64,000 nt of DNA from Toxonevra muliebris (lineage: Eukaryota; Arthropoda; Insecta; Diptera; Pallopteridae). Position 1 is the stretch's first letter. Every line of letters starts with the position of its first letter. The stretch covers positions 21,130,878 through 21,194,877 of the forward strand of contig OY829326.1 of assembly GCA_963691655.1 (NCBI GenBank), given 5' to 3'. Below the pieces are notes generated by a model. The model saw nothing but the letters and a program-made list of their open reading frames with translations, did no database searches and was not told the DNA's origin. Position numbers and translations under genes: made by a program. Below, in pieces: positions 1 through 11,163 of the stretch.

Positions 1-750
1 TTTTATTGCTTTATAATGAGAAAAAGGCTGAAAAACACTTTCTTCAGCTTTAAGGCTCGTGAGGGACCTCTAAATTTTCTGCGATCGGCATGAAACTTTA
101 TATTTCTTAGTTTTTTATCGAAACGAATATTTTTAGACCGTGAGACTTTTGCAAAAAAAGGGCCACCCTAATCAACATAGATCGTCTGATTCACAATTTA
201 ACAATCAGAATGACATTTTCCTAAGTGGGTTTTATATAAAATATACATGCCATTGCCACTTGGAGCAGATTAACATACTTCTTGATACTCAAGATGATAT
301 TGAAAACATGAGTTTTTACTGAGCCACTATCAAAATAAAATTGGAAGTGCCTTAACTAGTAAATTTGTGCTCTAACTTAAGCAATTAGAGCACTTTATAA
401 TAAAATTTACATGCAAGTTTCTTTTTTAATACTGCTTTTCTTGGATAGATTAGGATCCCAACGATATTCGTAGCCATAAGAAATTTTAATAAGCTCTAGG
501 TCTCTACCGAATACTGAACTGATCCACTTTCTTCTATATTAATCCTAATATGCTATTGTTTCTTTAATCCAGCCATATTGATCTGAACATTTTCCGCTTT
601 AGTAATCCTCTGTAGCGTTTGTGATACAGAAGGTTTATTTAGGTTAATTAATACTAATAGTGTGCCGCATTACCTTTAGAAATAATGTTCAGACAATTTT
701 GTAAGAGTATGTCATGGTTCAAAATTAAAAATGCTAAATTTAGACTATTC
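1..750. other. AT-rich non-coding DNA
   Basis: I see no gene, RNA gene or recognisable element here. The only open frames are short and have the composition expected of random AT-rich sequence. Confidence 0.6.
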
Positions 751-824
751 GTCGCCTGAGAATTGATTTGGCGTATAGGTATATGAATTTGTACACACAT
801 ACGCCAAATCAATTCTCAGGCGAC
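751..824. repeat. Perfect 26-bp hairpin (inverted repeat)
   Basis: Positions 751-776 and 799-824 are exact reverse complements of each other, separated by a 22-base loop at 777-798. The hairpin is bordered on both sides by CTATT (745-749 and 825-829), which could be a 5-bp target duplication. It could be a tiny MITE, a palindrome made by repair, or a hairpin RNA precursor. A perfect stem in otherwise decayed neutral DNA implies recent origin or constraint. Confidence 0.8.
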
Positions 825-2726
825 CTATTGGATTCCATATTAAACTATAAAAAAGTAAGTAGCTTCTAGTTTTATAATCAATTGCATTGATTTTAGCTAG
901 CAAATCTAAATTAAAATTCTAAAATCTTAAGATAACTTAAAGAGTTTCTTAATCACCACAAGTGGTAGGTAGTTAGTAAAATCAAGTAATTTTACAATTT
1001 TATCAAACTATTAAACTGGGTTAAAAACTAGTAGTAAAATAATATCTACTAAATATTTTAAGTACATACATAAAATTTTTTTCTAATTTATGGCATGTTA
1101 ACACAAAAATTTTGTAACTTAACCTTTAAACGCAACAAAAAAAAAAAAAAAGCAAACCAAAGCAAAGAAAAAACGAAAACGAAACCAAAGACGAAAAAAA
1201 GAACAAGACAACAACGCTTGACACTTTAAATGCGCCAATTAAACGCATAAACTTTAACAAAAAAAAAAATAATAATAAATAAATAAGCATTTAAGAGCGT
1301 GGAGAAAAAAAATGAATTTGTTAAATGTCAGTCGCCGCTCGAGTCGCTCAAGTTGCAGCAACAGCAGCAGCAACATTTATTGCTGTAAAATTACCAATTG
1401 CCAAGAGAGAACATTGTTAGCTTTAAAGCTGCGTGGCATATTTAGGGCAACATGCAACAACATATTTCATTTATAGCAAAAAGGTATACATTTATGTATA
1501 TCGACTAATATCTCATGCTTGCAACTTAAGATAATACGAAAAATAAAATAAAAAAATTGAAAAATATCGAGTATTTTAAAAGTTTTGTGTGTGTGTTTTT
1601 TTTTTAAATTTTTATTTAGAATTTATTTGGCGCTTAAATTGTGCACTTGCAGCCAGCCAAATTGTTGGTGGAGTCAATTGCAATTATTTTTGTTGTCGTC
1701 ACCAAATACCAAAAACAGACACCAACAACAACCGACAACCAACCACCATCAACACGCCAGCCATTATCAACAACTTTAACTACAACTATTTAGTTATGCG
1801 CGCTATGTGCAGAAAGTTTTCTGAAAAGTGTGGCAACTCAACACACAATAAAAATGTTACTGTTGCTGGCAACAGCTGTTGTTCTTGTTGGTGTTGTTGG
1901 TGCTGCTATTTTAATAATGGTGTTTCCGGCGATTGTTTTCACAGTTTTTTGTTTTTCGTTTTTTATTTTTATTTATATTTTTTGGGTGGTTTTAAAAACA
2001 TTGTTGTTTATGAGTTGGTAATTATATATTTAGTTCTATAATATCTAGTACTCAAATTGGTCGGAGGCGTGTTTGGTGTTTATAAAAAACGCAGTCATAG
2101 TTTAATTTGTGTTGATTTAATTTATGTACGTCATTGTTGTCTATTGTATTTAGAGTATTTATTTCATAATTGTAAGCTGCAACATGAAGCAATTAGTTTA
2201 TGTAGATATTCATTAGAAAGTTTGCTAACTTACGAACTTTTTTTTTTTTTAAATAATGGATAATATGGATCACTCCAATCAGAATGAAAATTTTGAAATA
2301 GACAACTTTGAAATTTTAAGTTTTAGATTAAGCTAAGAATAAGTTATACCATGAGTTCTAATAATAAGATTTGTATCTTGTAGAACTAGATGTTGAAACA
2401 ATTAAATAAATAAATCTGTGGTCACAAGGTATAACCGCATAAGTGTGTTTTTTGTATTTAACAGGAGATCACTTCAAAGGTTCCAGTGCTAAGAGTAATC
2501 AAGTTGAGTTATGCTATTTTTCCTCCTTAATATCTCGTAAACCATTGAACCGATATTCGTAAAATTTTGACACAATATGAAATCGGATATGAAGATTTCA
2601 ATTATGATAATAACTCGGATTCGACAAAACTCGAGTTGTGTTGTTATTGCTTGTTACCACAGAAATATTATCTAACAAATATTGGCAACCAAATTGTTCA
2701 AAGCAAAAAATAATAAAAAATATATA
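825..2726. other. Non-coding, poly-A and trinucleotide-rich DNA
   Basis: Contains A-rich runs near 1138-1200 and 1260, a CAG/GCA string near 1355-1375, and CAA/CAC-type strings near 1710-1780. The overlapping open frames at about 1585-2040 are low-complexity Cys/Phe/Val-rich translations of GTT/TTG repeats and I do not regard them as genes. Confidence 0.6.
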
Positions 2727-4677
2727 TACTGGCGGTCACAAAAACCGCACCACTTGCAATACTGCTGCAATTTCGGTAATATTTCCTAATTCAACCCAAA
2801 TTTTCCTTCCTTTGTAAAGGAGATTCCCTTGTTTATGTTTTAAAAATGTATTTAAGCGGAATGTACCATTTTTTATTGCGCTTGTTTAGCGAAAAGAAGA
2901 ATTTTTGAAAAATTGCCAAAAACAACTGCAAAGTATAAACAATTGTCGCACCACCAAAACGTCGAAATTTTTGTTCTTAGGTCTCAAGGAGTGTCATGAA
3001 GTTAAACACGACTGCTGTTGGACTGATCTAGAAAAAAGGCAATTTGTACCCGCTTGAGAGGACAAAAGGATCAAGAAGACTATGGAAGACAAATACGAGA
3101 AAAAATGGCATAACCTGAAAGAGAACCATAAATTATCGATTCAAAAGTGTAAGTAGTCACAATAAGGACTTAGCTAAAGAGCTATTACAATGTGAATATT
3201 GAGGAATTGAGGGTAATGAGCAGGCAGACGAGCTTGCAAGAAAGGGGGCAGCAACCACTTTCGTGGGACCTGAACCCTTCTGTGGAATAGGAGATAGCGT
3301 AATCAGGGAATTACTCAGGCAAGAAGAGAGGAACAAGAGGCAAGAACTCTTTACCAATATTACGGGACTGAGGCAATCCAAAGCGCTTTTAGGTAATTAT
3401 AATAAGAGTAGATACGCATTCTGCATTGGTCTCAACAAAGACAGTTTGCGCATTTTTGAGGGAGACTGGACTGGATGAGGTACTCTAGGCAGATTAGACT
3501 AGATAGAAAGAGGGACGTACAATAGATCTTATAGGTCGTGGTACAACGACAGAAACCTCTATAATAATACAATACAATACAATACGCAGAAAGCAACGAA
3601 AGTTCAGTCTGTATGGCAGACGATCAGCCAAAAAGTCGTTGTTCACGAAATGGATGGAAACATGGCATGGACTAAAAACTACAGCAATTGAACTCTGACA
3701 GACTCAAGAAAAGTTATATGATCGGGCAAATTAAACTCAATTTTTTATGCGCATTTAGTCTTCGGTACTTGCGTTGTTCAGATATAGAGCAATAGAAGGT
3801 TAACTGTGTAGTGAAAATAGTCAAATTCCCACAAAGTCAGATAGTTTGGATGGGTCCCTTATACTATATTGAAGGGACTGTGAACGCCCAAAAATAAAAC
3901 TAAAGTTTTATGGAGCAATTGCTGTAAGTCAATTGTGGTACGCGTTCGCTCATCAATGACGTTATTTTTCCGGACGACTTCTGCGGCATATTATCACGCC
4001 AAATTGGCAAGGTTTGGTTAGTAATTAATGCCTAATGTTTGATAACTTTAGAAATAGTAAAAAAGTTAGATTATTTATCCTTATTTGTTAGCAGATTCAA
4101 AATGTTTTCGATGATGTTAGAATTTACTGGCGGGAATGATCAGGTAGCTCGCGCGGTTTAAGTCCGATAGAGCACCTCTGTCATATAAGGAAACGAAATA
4201 TAGCTCAAAACATGCCAAAGAATAAAAAAATCCTTTTTGGAGTTCTGAAAAAAGTTTAGTATTAAAAAAATAACGAATGATATCCTTAAAGTGCTTGTCG
4301 ACTCTATGCCATTCAAGATAACGGCCATAAGAAAGGCTAAGAGACGGGCACCATCAAACTCCACAATTTTGCCTATGACTCTATTATGAAACAAATTAAT
4401 CTTAGTTTACACCTTCAAAAAATAACAAATATTTTTATTTTTACATACTTTATACATAATCAATATCCTCAAAAACGTGAAATTTCTTCCACATTTTTGT
4501 TTTAATTAAAAAGTAATAAAATTTGTGTGTATGTATGATGTTTCTTTTGCAATTTTGTTCATTTTGTTCCCAGAAATAAAAAAAAATGACATTTACTAAA
4601 ACCAAATCAGGTTTCAGTCCCATTTTAAACGATTTTCTTGAAATTGGTGGGTGGTGCGGTTTTTGTGACCGCCAGTG
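2727..4677 (+). mobile_element. Tc1-family DNA transposon, decayed, copy 1
   Basis: The ends are inverted repeats of about 26 bp carrying CACTGGCGGTCAC followed by AAAAACCGCACCAC. The first base is mutated here and the TA target is partly lost on the right. Decayed Tc1 transposase blocks can be read on the + strand: MGPLYYIEGTVNAQK near 3849-3893, and LSPIEHLCHIRKR near 4160-4196, matching the SPDLNPIE(H/N)LW block that carries the third catalytic residue (Glu) of DD34E Tc1 transposases. After it comes a SMPFKITAIRKAKR tail (about 4304-4345) resembling the family's C-terminus. Many stops and frameshifts interrupt it, so it is non-autonomous and dead. A LINE fragment is inserted at about 3200-3584. 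The same family occurs at 36392-37938. Confidence 0.88.
3200..3584 (+). mobile_element. Non-LTR retrotransposon 3' end (RNase H tail) nested in Tc1
   Basis: The first bases translate as GIEGNEQADELARKGA, the C-terminal block of the RNase H domain found in I/Loa-type and related non-LTR elements, where the Asp of QADELA is the last metal ligand. The frame continues as VGPEPFCGIG and then a charged helix-rich segment to a TGA stop at about 3476-3478. A roughly 100-base 3' UTR ends in an (AATAC)n tail at about 3566-3584. The element is severely 5'-truncated, lacking all of the reverse transcriptase. Comparison with the intact Tc1 copy at 36.9 kb shows the insertion point directly: Tc1 sequence stops at 3199 and resumes near 3584, with about 14 bases of target missing. 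Confidence 0.82.
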
Positions 4678-4796
4678 TGTATATAGAAAGCAAAGATATT
4701 GTTTATCCGTTGTGCTCTCCAAAGTTCAATAGCGTATTTTGAGTCTCGATTCTCTAGTAATTCCATTATTAGACCTTAATCTCTTTTTCTTCTTTT

Positions 4797-5183
4797 ATGG
4801 TGCAACAGTTCCTCTTGTTTGCTCTACGTTCGTTACACTGGAGTTCATCACAGCACCTCCCTCCTTATGAACAACGGTTAAAACTTATAAGCTTGCCAAC
4901 TCCTCGGAGCAGAAGAGTTATGCTAAATGTGAGGTTTGTGACTAACTTATTAAATGGTTACATTCATTCTCAATTCTTGCTCAACGAAATCAAAATTAAT
5001 GTTCCAAATCGCTGTTCTAGATATCCCATTCCTATTAAACTTGATGCTTGTAGAACAAACTATGCTCAAAATAACCCTTTTCGTTGTATGTGTAATAATT
5101 TCAATTCTCTGCACGACATTTTTGACATTTCCAACTATCTCCAGTATAAAAAATTAAATGTATTAAATTTTCTTAATCGCTAA
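4797..5183 (+). pseudogene. Jockey-clade LINE reverse-transcriptase tail (3' fragment)
   Basis: This 128-codon open frame reads like the C-terminus of Jockey-clade ORF2 proteins. A VQQFLLFALRSL block (usual form RVQ+RF...AL+.L) is followed by LPPYEQRLKLISLPT (usual form LPPYE.R..LL.L.TLE.RR), a hydrophobic NLLNGYI block, then NVPNRCSRYPIP and an Asn/Phe-rich tail ending at TAA 5181-5183. Everything upstream (endonuclease, RT palm and fingers) is missing, as is usual for 5'-truncated LINE insertions. The ATG at 4797 is fortuitous, since the insertion begins about there. A fragment of the adjoining RT region of what looks like the same family lies at 14.5 kb. Not expected to encode a working protein. 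Confidence 0.75.
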
Positions 5184-5395
5184 ACAGCTGATGATTACTA
5201 ATAATCTGTATCTGTAAAGAAGACCAAATAGGGATTTATTCTCCCCAATCAGCGCTTTGTCATGGCATTCCGGAATGCATCTGAATCGGTCATCAACTCC
5301 GTACGACATGCGGATGTGCCCCTCGTGCGAATTGGCGGGTAAGTGGGTCCGTTGGGATTCGTTTAAAATATCCATAGCTTTTCATATCCTTCATT

Positions 5396-5965
5396 TTGTG
5401 TGAATTATTTGAACACAATATGAAAACCATTTCGGAAGTAACTTTTAACTCTTGCAGAGTTACCAATTGTTCGTTCCGAACATCGGACCCGGTCACCTTG
5501 CACAGCACACAAATCACTACGCCACATCGTTCACTGTTAGCCGTTAATCTACGTTTGAAAATTCTCCAGTCTCTACTCAAGATAGCTGACAAGCAGTTTT
5601 CTAAAGTTTCTCAATTCTTTGTGGGATTCAAATCTGAGCTTGACTACTTAGTACCAGTGGCGGAGCTTAGCAATAAGAACGAATTGGGCATAGAAATGCT
5701 TGTGACCTCTCTGAAAGCGCATGCATTAAAGCAGTTCATAGTTAATTCGAAAACACGAACGAAAGCATTCGGGCCGAAAACCAGATACTCTAAGCTTATG
5801 AGGAAAACTCCAAGCATGTTTCAAATAGCGATTCTCGCCATAAGGTTATGTGCTCATTTCAACTTCGAACTTAAATGTAGAAAACAACATGTAGTAATAT
5901 ACTTAGTCAGCGAAGCCGCAATCACAGCCATAGATTCCTCTGAGATATCGTCAAAAAAAAAATAA
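5396..5965 (+). CDS. Unrecognised 189-aa open reading frame
   Basis: This is one of the longest open frames not explained by a recognised element. The translation is not low complexity: it has a polar N-terminal third, then SKVSQFFVGFKSELDYLV, LGIEMLVTSLKAHALKQF, a basic stretch, and a C-terminal LVSEAAITAIDSSEISS followed by Lys-Lys-Lys. The middle is faintly reminiscent of the C-terminal capsid region of Ty3/gypsy-type gag proteins (helix, ALK-F-I, then a QIAI helix), but the similarity is too weak to name. No zinc knuckle, signal peptide or membrane segment is seen and no partner gene adjoins it. An antisense frame of 99 codons (5293-5592) overlaps. It may be a retroelement gag relic, a chance ORF or a real exon. 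Confidence 0.2.
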   Translation: MCELFEHNMKTISEVTFNSCRVTNCSFRTSDPVTLHSTQITTPHRSLLAVNLRLKILQSLLKIADKQFSKVSQFFVGFKSELDYLVPVAELSNKNELGIEMLVTSLKAHALKQFIVNSKTRTKAFGPKTRYSKLMRKTPSMFQIAILAIRLCAHFNFELKCRKQHVVIYLVSEAAITAIDSSEISSKKK

Positions 5966-6350
5966 AGGGATGTCTGGAACTGCTGAATGAATCCCTAGGT
6001 TACTTTGTTCTGGTTCTCAGGAGTTAGCAAGGAAAGTAGCGGCCAAAAATCACACTGGTTCCAAACCCTTTTTAAGTATAAGAGAGCCACATCTTAAAAA
6101 TTAACTAAGAAACGATGAAGGGGGCGGTAGGTCATTTTCCTAAGCTGAGGCAATCAAAGTTACTGCTTTAATTGGAATTTTAACCTCAAAAGAGCAGCTT
6201 TTGATAATTTAATGCTTTAAGATAAGTAAAATTAGTTTCAAAATAATAATGGGCTCATTTCAGAGCATCGAAGACTTAAGGAACAGGACAAGACAGTGAT
6301 TGCCGCTTCTGCTGGAGAGGAAATGAGGCCCTGGAGTATATCCGTATATT
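5966..6350. other. Non-coding DNA
   Basis: No gene or repeat recognised. It precedes the first array of the 12-bp repeat. Confidence 0.5.
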
Positions 6351-6610
6351 AGGTCTGAATTTTTATTTAATCGATTGTTATCGATTTGTTTTCACTTCTA
6401 ATCTGATTTTTTAAATTTGGTCTGAGGTTTTTGATCCAATTGCCTGAATTGCCTGAAAATTTATTTGAGTTTTGGGGGTTAATTTCATTCTGATATTTGG
6501 TCTGAGTTTTTATCTGATTTTTGATCTAAATTTTTGTTTGATGTTTTGTCAGAATTTGATGTAAGTTTTGTTTTGTCTGGGTTTGGTCTTAATTTTGGTA
6601 TAAATTGAGA
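6350..6610 (+). repeat. Degenerate GAATTTTGGTCT-type tandem repeat, array 1
   Basis: Short blocks such as TTTGGTCTGA, TCTGATTTTT and TTTTGGTCTTAATT recur every 12 bases or so with many substitutions. The same repeat in the same orientation makes much longer arrays at 10.15-11.16 kb and 25.8-26.35 kb. Confidence 0.7.
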
Positions 6611-9600
6611 CCTAATAAAATTTCCGATTTATTTTTTTGATTACTTATAATATGAGTTTTTCAGTTAAAAAACTTTTAAAAATATATTCACGCGATTCAT
6701 CACGCATTAATTTAACTCAATAGTTAGCACATTCTACTTTTCATTTTTAATCTTTTAAAAATCACCCACCCACCCCCCTCTCCCTAAACCTAAATTCCTG
6801 ATTCCGACTACTTATTATTTTGAATTTCTGGTTTAATCTCACTCTACTACTACTTGAGTCGTGTTTCCGCGGCCATTGCCATTTTGAAAAGTTTGATCTC
6901 TTCGGGAGAAATACCTTTTTTGTAATATTATTAGATTTTTGTTCATTAAGACAGACAAATTGTCCTTCTTTCTTTGAAAGAAGAATCTGGCAAAATTAGA
7001 GATAAAAAATGCCCCAAATCATCAGAGTACCGCTACTAAAATAAATTTGCTTCTAGGTTTCAAAGGCAGTGAAACTTTAATATAATTACTATACCGTAAG
7101 ATTTATGGAATTTAAAATTTCCCAATTAGCAACTAAAGGTATCATAAGCGTTTATAATTCTTAATTTCAAATAAGCACTAGTGAATTGAAACTGACCATC
7201 TACGTAGACACGCTCGCCTATTCACTTTCAATACATGAGCCCAAACAGAAACTCTCATAAAACTAAATACTGTGGGAATCTAAAAGAGTGTGAATTACAT
7301 TCATAGCAAAAAATGAAAAATGAAAACCAAAGTAAAAACAAAATTGTTAACTAATTGGCTGTGCGCGCATGTGCATTGGAAAAATGAATGCAATGCCGCA
7401 AATTGTGCACATGCGCAATAAATTGAAAGTAAATTCACGTATGAAAAAAACTAACCAGGGAAATCAAGAAAACCATTGCAATGAAATCGATTTCTCAATT
7501 TAATAAAACCACACAGTGCGGTGTTAAACTACAAAAGGATATTCCAAAATTTAACTAATAAAAAATGAAATAGAAAAAAAATGTTTGAAATCAAATCAAT
7601 TTCACAATCAAATGCAATAAATTTTTTAAATGATTGTGTAGAGAGAATCGGTCGGTAAAAGCGTTTGTTAACCTTTTTTGGTTAGAAACCAAGTATGCAT
7701 AAAATTTTAAGCTAAATTTATTTAACTTTTAACTGTTGAAATTAAATTAAGCTAAACGATTTTAAGAATATTTTTTCCATATTTGCCATTTATATTCAAT
7801 TAAAATTGTTATTTTTATTTTCTTCAAATTAACTCTAAACTCATAGACATCATTAATCATTTCCCCTTTGCAGTTAGTTGAAGAAAGTGCAGAAATCCGA
7901 AATCCCAGTAGACACATACAAACAATCAATGATGAGAGACGTTTCTATAATTGTGCTGTGTGTGTCTGACAGCGAAACGGAAATGAATTTCGTGTAGCAA
8001 CAGCAGCAGTGGAGTTTGTGGATGATGCTCAACGAAGTTGCTGATTGAAAAACTTTTAAAAACATTTAAGTTTTGGTAGTCATAAACAGAGATATCATTT
8101 GTGAATTGTAAGAGTTAATTAGAAAAATTATGAATATTTTTGTGATAGAAAATTGTATGGACAACGAACTACATTGTCGTTGAATCAGATCAACAAAACT
8201 AATCATGTCTTTGAAGAAAGGTATACCGAAATCGAAAGACCTTGAGAGCTACTGTCTTTTTTGATTTCTCGCTTGAAGAGTGATATCTGATGTCACTAAA
8301 AAGAATTGAATAAGGAAAACTTAAATGTCGGAAACCGGTAGTCTAAAACAAACGTACAACGTTGCCAAGAAAAAGTTTATGTTCCTTCAACCTTATCAAC
8401 AATTTTTGCTCTAATATTAGTACAATAGTTGGAAATTCGCCATCGTGGAATCAAATATTTTGAACTATTTTCAACTCCTTTAAAACTTCCCAGTTGGTTA
8501 TATTTTTTTTTTTTATTGTAGTAATAATCTCAAAGTTTATTCAAATAATCAAAAAATAGTGCGAAAATAATTACAAAATCAAACTCGAATTCGAATTGAT
8601 TGAAATTGAATGAATGAATTTTCCTTGTTTGCCGAAATTTGCTGTTGCTGTCATTGCTGCCGCTTTTGCTGCAACATTTTGCCCATTTGTGACAGCAACA
8701 AATCACAACTAACCATGCAACGACGAGCTTGAAATTATTGCTGCTGCTGTTGCTATTACAGCCTGCCAGCACCAAAAACTAATGCAAATGCCAAACACAA
8801 GCGCCAATTTGTGCAGTAACGCATTTTTCGCGTGTTATACAAAACAAAACAAAAAATTATATACATTGACTATTTTTGTGATTTCGTTGATTGCATGCTG
8901 CTGCTATATTTAAGTGAAGAAAAACACAAAATCAATTTGATTTTAAAGGAAAAGAAAAAAAAATTTTGAATATCGTTAAAATTGAAAATGAAATTCGCTT
9001 ACAAAAGAAAAAACAAAAAAAAAAACACGCTTTGATTGATTTAATTGCGAATGTGTGTGTGCGATTTGCATATGATGCACACATGCAAATATGGAGGCAT
9101 GTGGTGCAGCATGCATCAAAGCTAAATGTGTAACGACGACAACGACGATAATCAAGATTTACAAGCTACTTAAGGCAAACACTTTCACAATGTTAGCTCA
9201 AGCGTAAAGTAGCTCGATTGCGGGTTGCATTGGTTGCAGCGACGTAGTTAACTGCAAGCGTTGACTGACTGCTTAAGTAACTCAATCAAAAGTTTGTCTG
9301 TGTCATTCCTCCACTGCACATTCACACATACTTTTGCTATGCATGTGTGCGGTTTTTGTTTTTTTTTTTCTACTTCTTTACGATTTTTGCACGTGACGTG
9401 TCAACTGCTGCCTGTCAATACATTGAGCTTGAGAGCATATTGCGTTGACAAATCGCTTGCAAGCGCACATTTTAGCTTTTTTTTTTTTGTTACATTTCGT
9501 TTGGTTTTTCTTGTTGCATTCGAAATTAATTTGCTTTGCTGAATGTTTTTTCTTGTGTGCGATAAAAATCGATAATTTACTTTAATTGGAGTTTTATGGT

Positions 9601-10149
9601 TTTTCAATTAAATTTTGATTAACTTTAAGATAAACATAAATGAGAGTAGATGTTGAGGTAAATGGTATATCCTGAAACTTACATGCTTGACTGTCCACTG
9701 AGGCTTGGGCTAGTGAAAATAGCGCAATTGATGAAAGTACATAAATGTTAGTGATGGACTTTTTATTGATTGTGTATGTATGATTAATTGATATATTGAT
9801 TGAAAAATCTTGCTAGATACAGTGATGCCAATTCAAGCTTTGCAGTACAAAGCGTATTGCTTACGTTCATTAATACTTCATTGATTAGTTTTAACGAAGA
9901 GCATAGGATTTAGCTTAACAGGACAACAACAATGCTAAAGAATTTCTCAGTACAATCAAATCTCAGTGACTTGGTTTTCACAGAAAGTGGTTGCAGGTTA
10001 CTTTAAGGTAAAGAAAGCTGTGGGTGCGGCGCCATGTGCGCCATTAAAACTCTTTTAACAATGCAAATGTTTGTTATATACACTTCAACAATATTATATT
10101 TGAAATGGGTCAGGTTATAGATGTCCTCGTTTTAGAGCGCTCTGAGTTT
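6611..10149. other. AT-rich non-coding DNA with simple repeats
   Basis: No gene recognised. Visible details are a homopyrimidine stretch ACCCACCCACCCCCCTCTCCC near 6765-6785, an 11-bp perfect inverted repeat (7365-7375 and 7406-7416), a GCTGCTGTTGCT string on the opposite strand of a spurious ORF near 8640-8760, and several poly-T/poly-A runs (9360, 9480, 9010). Confidence 0.5.
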
Positions 10150-11163
10150 ATGACTTGATTTGCAGAAATTCGATTTGAATTTTTGGTCTGAATTTCAAAC
10201 TCATTTTTGGTTTGAATTCAGCCAAAATTTTGATCTGTTTTTGGTTTGATTTTCGTTTTTCACTCCGATATTTGGCTCTCCTTTGGGTATAAATTTCCGT
10301 CTGATTTTTAATCTGCATTTGGTCCAAATTTTGGACTAAATTTTATTTTACTTTTGGTCAGAATTTCCTTTTGAATTTTTTCCTGATTCTAGTCTGATTA
10401 TGTTCTGACTTTGAATTTGAGTTTTGGTCTGAAATTAATTTAAATCTCGATGTGAGTAGATTCCTTTTAGTCCGTGTTTGATCTGAGTTTAGTCAAAATT
10501 TTGATCTTGGTTTTGATCTGAACTGGGTCTGAATTTTGGTCTGTTTTTTAGTCTGAATCTTGGTTTAAATTGTGGTCTGAATTAGATTTTTGGAGTGATT
10601 TAGATCAGAATTCTGGCCTAAAGTTTTATATTAACTAAGATTTTCTGCTGAGTTTTAGTCGAAATTTAGTTTTAATTGTGATCAGATTTTATTTTTTTTT
10701 GGCATGAGTTTTGGTCTTCAATTTAAATTGATTTTTGAAGTGAGTTTCGGTCTGAATTCGGGTCTGAATATGGATCGGGATTTGGTCTGAATTTTGGTTC
10801 GAATTTTAGCCATAGTTTTAGTCTGATTTCTGGTATGATTTTTAAACACATTTTTGGTTTGAATTTGGTCAGAATATTGGTCCGAAACTCGGCCTAGTTT
10901 TTGGTACGATATTTTTGTCAGGTTTTAGTTTTAACCTTAGCCTCAATTTCGTTCTGAAACTGGTCAAAGTTTCAATTCAAATTATATTTGATTGTTGGTT
11001 TATATTTAGTCTGAATCTTCGTGTGAACTTTGTTCAAAACTTGGTTTAAGTTCTGGACTGAATTTGATTTCCTTTTGATACGTATTCGCACTGAGGTTGG
11101 TCTGAATTTAGTCCAATTTTTAGTCTGGTTTCAGTGTGAATTTTTATCAGATTTTTTGACTAG
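10150..11163 (+). repeat. Degenerate GAATTTTGGTCT-type tandem repeat, array 2 (about 1 kb)
   Basis: About 1 kb composed almost wholly of diverged copies of a unit near GAATTTTGGTCT (also read TTTGGTCTGAAT). A 12-bp unit preserves frame, but the array contains frequent stops and indels, so it is not coding. It ends abruptly near 11163 in unrelated sequence. Confidence 0.85.

Noticed and set aside
1585..2041. Overlapping 150- and 64-codon open frames rich in Cys, Phe and Val
   Set aside because: They translate GTT/TTG-type simple sequence in several frames at once, with no domain or splice structure.
7365..7416. 11-bp perfect inverted repeat
   Set aside because: Short and CA/GC simple in composition; expected occasionally by chance in 64 kb.
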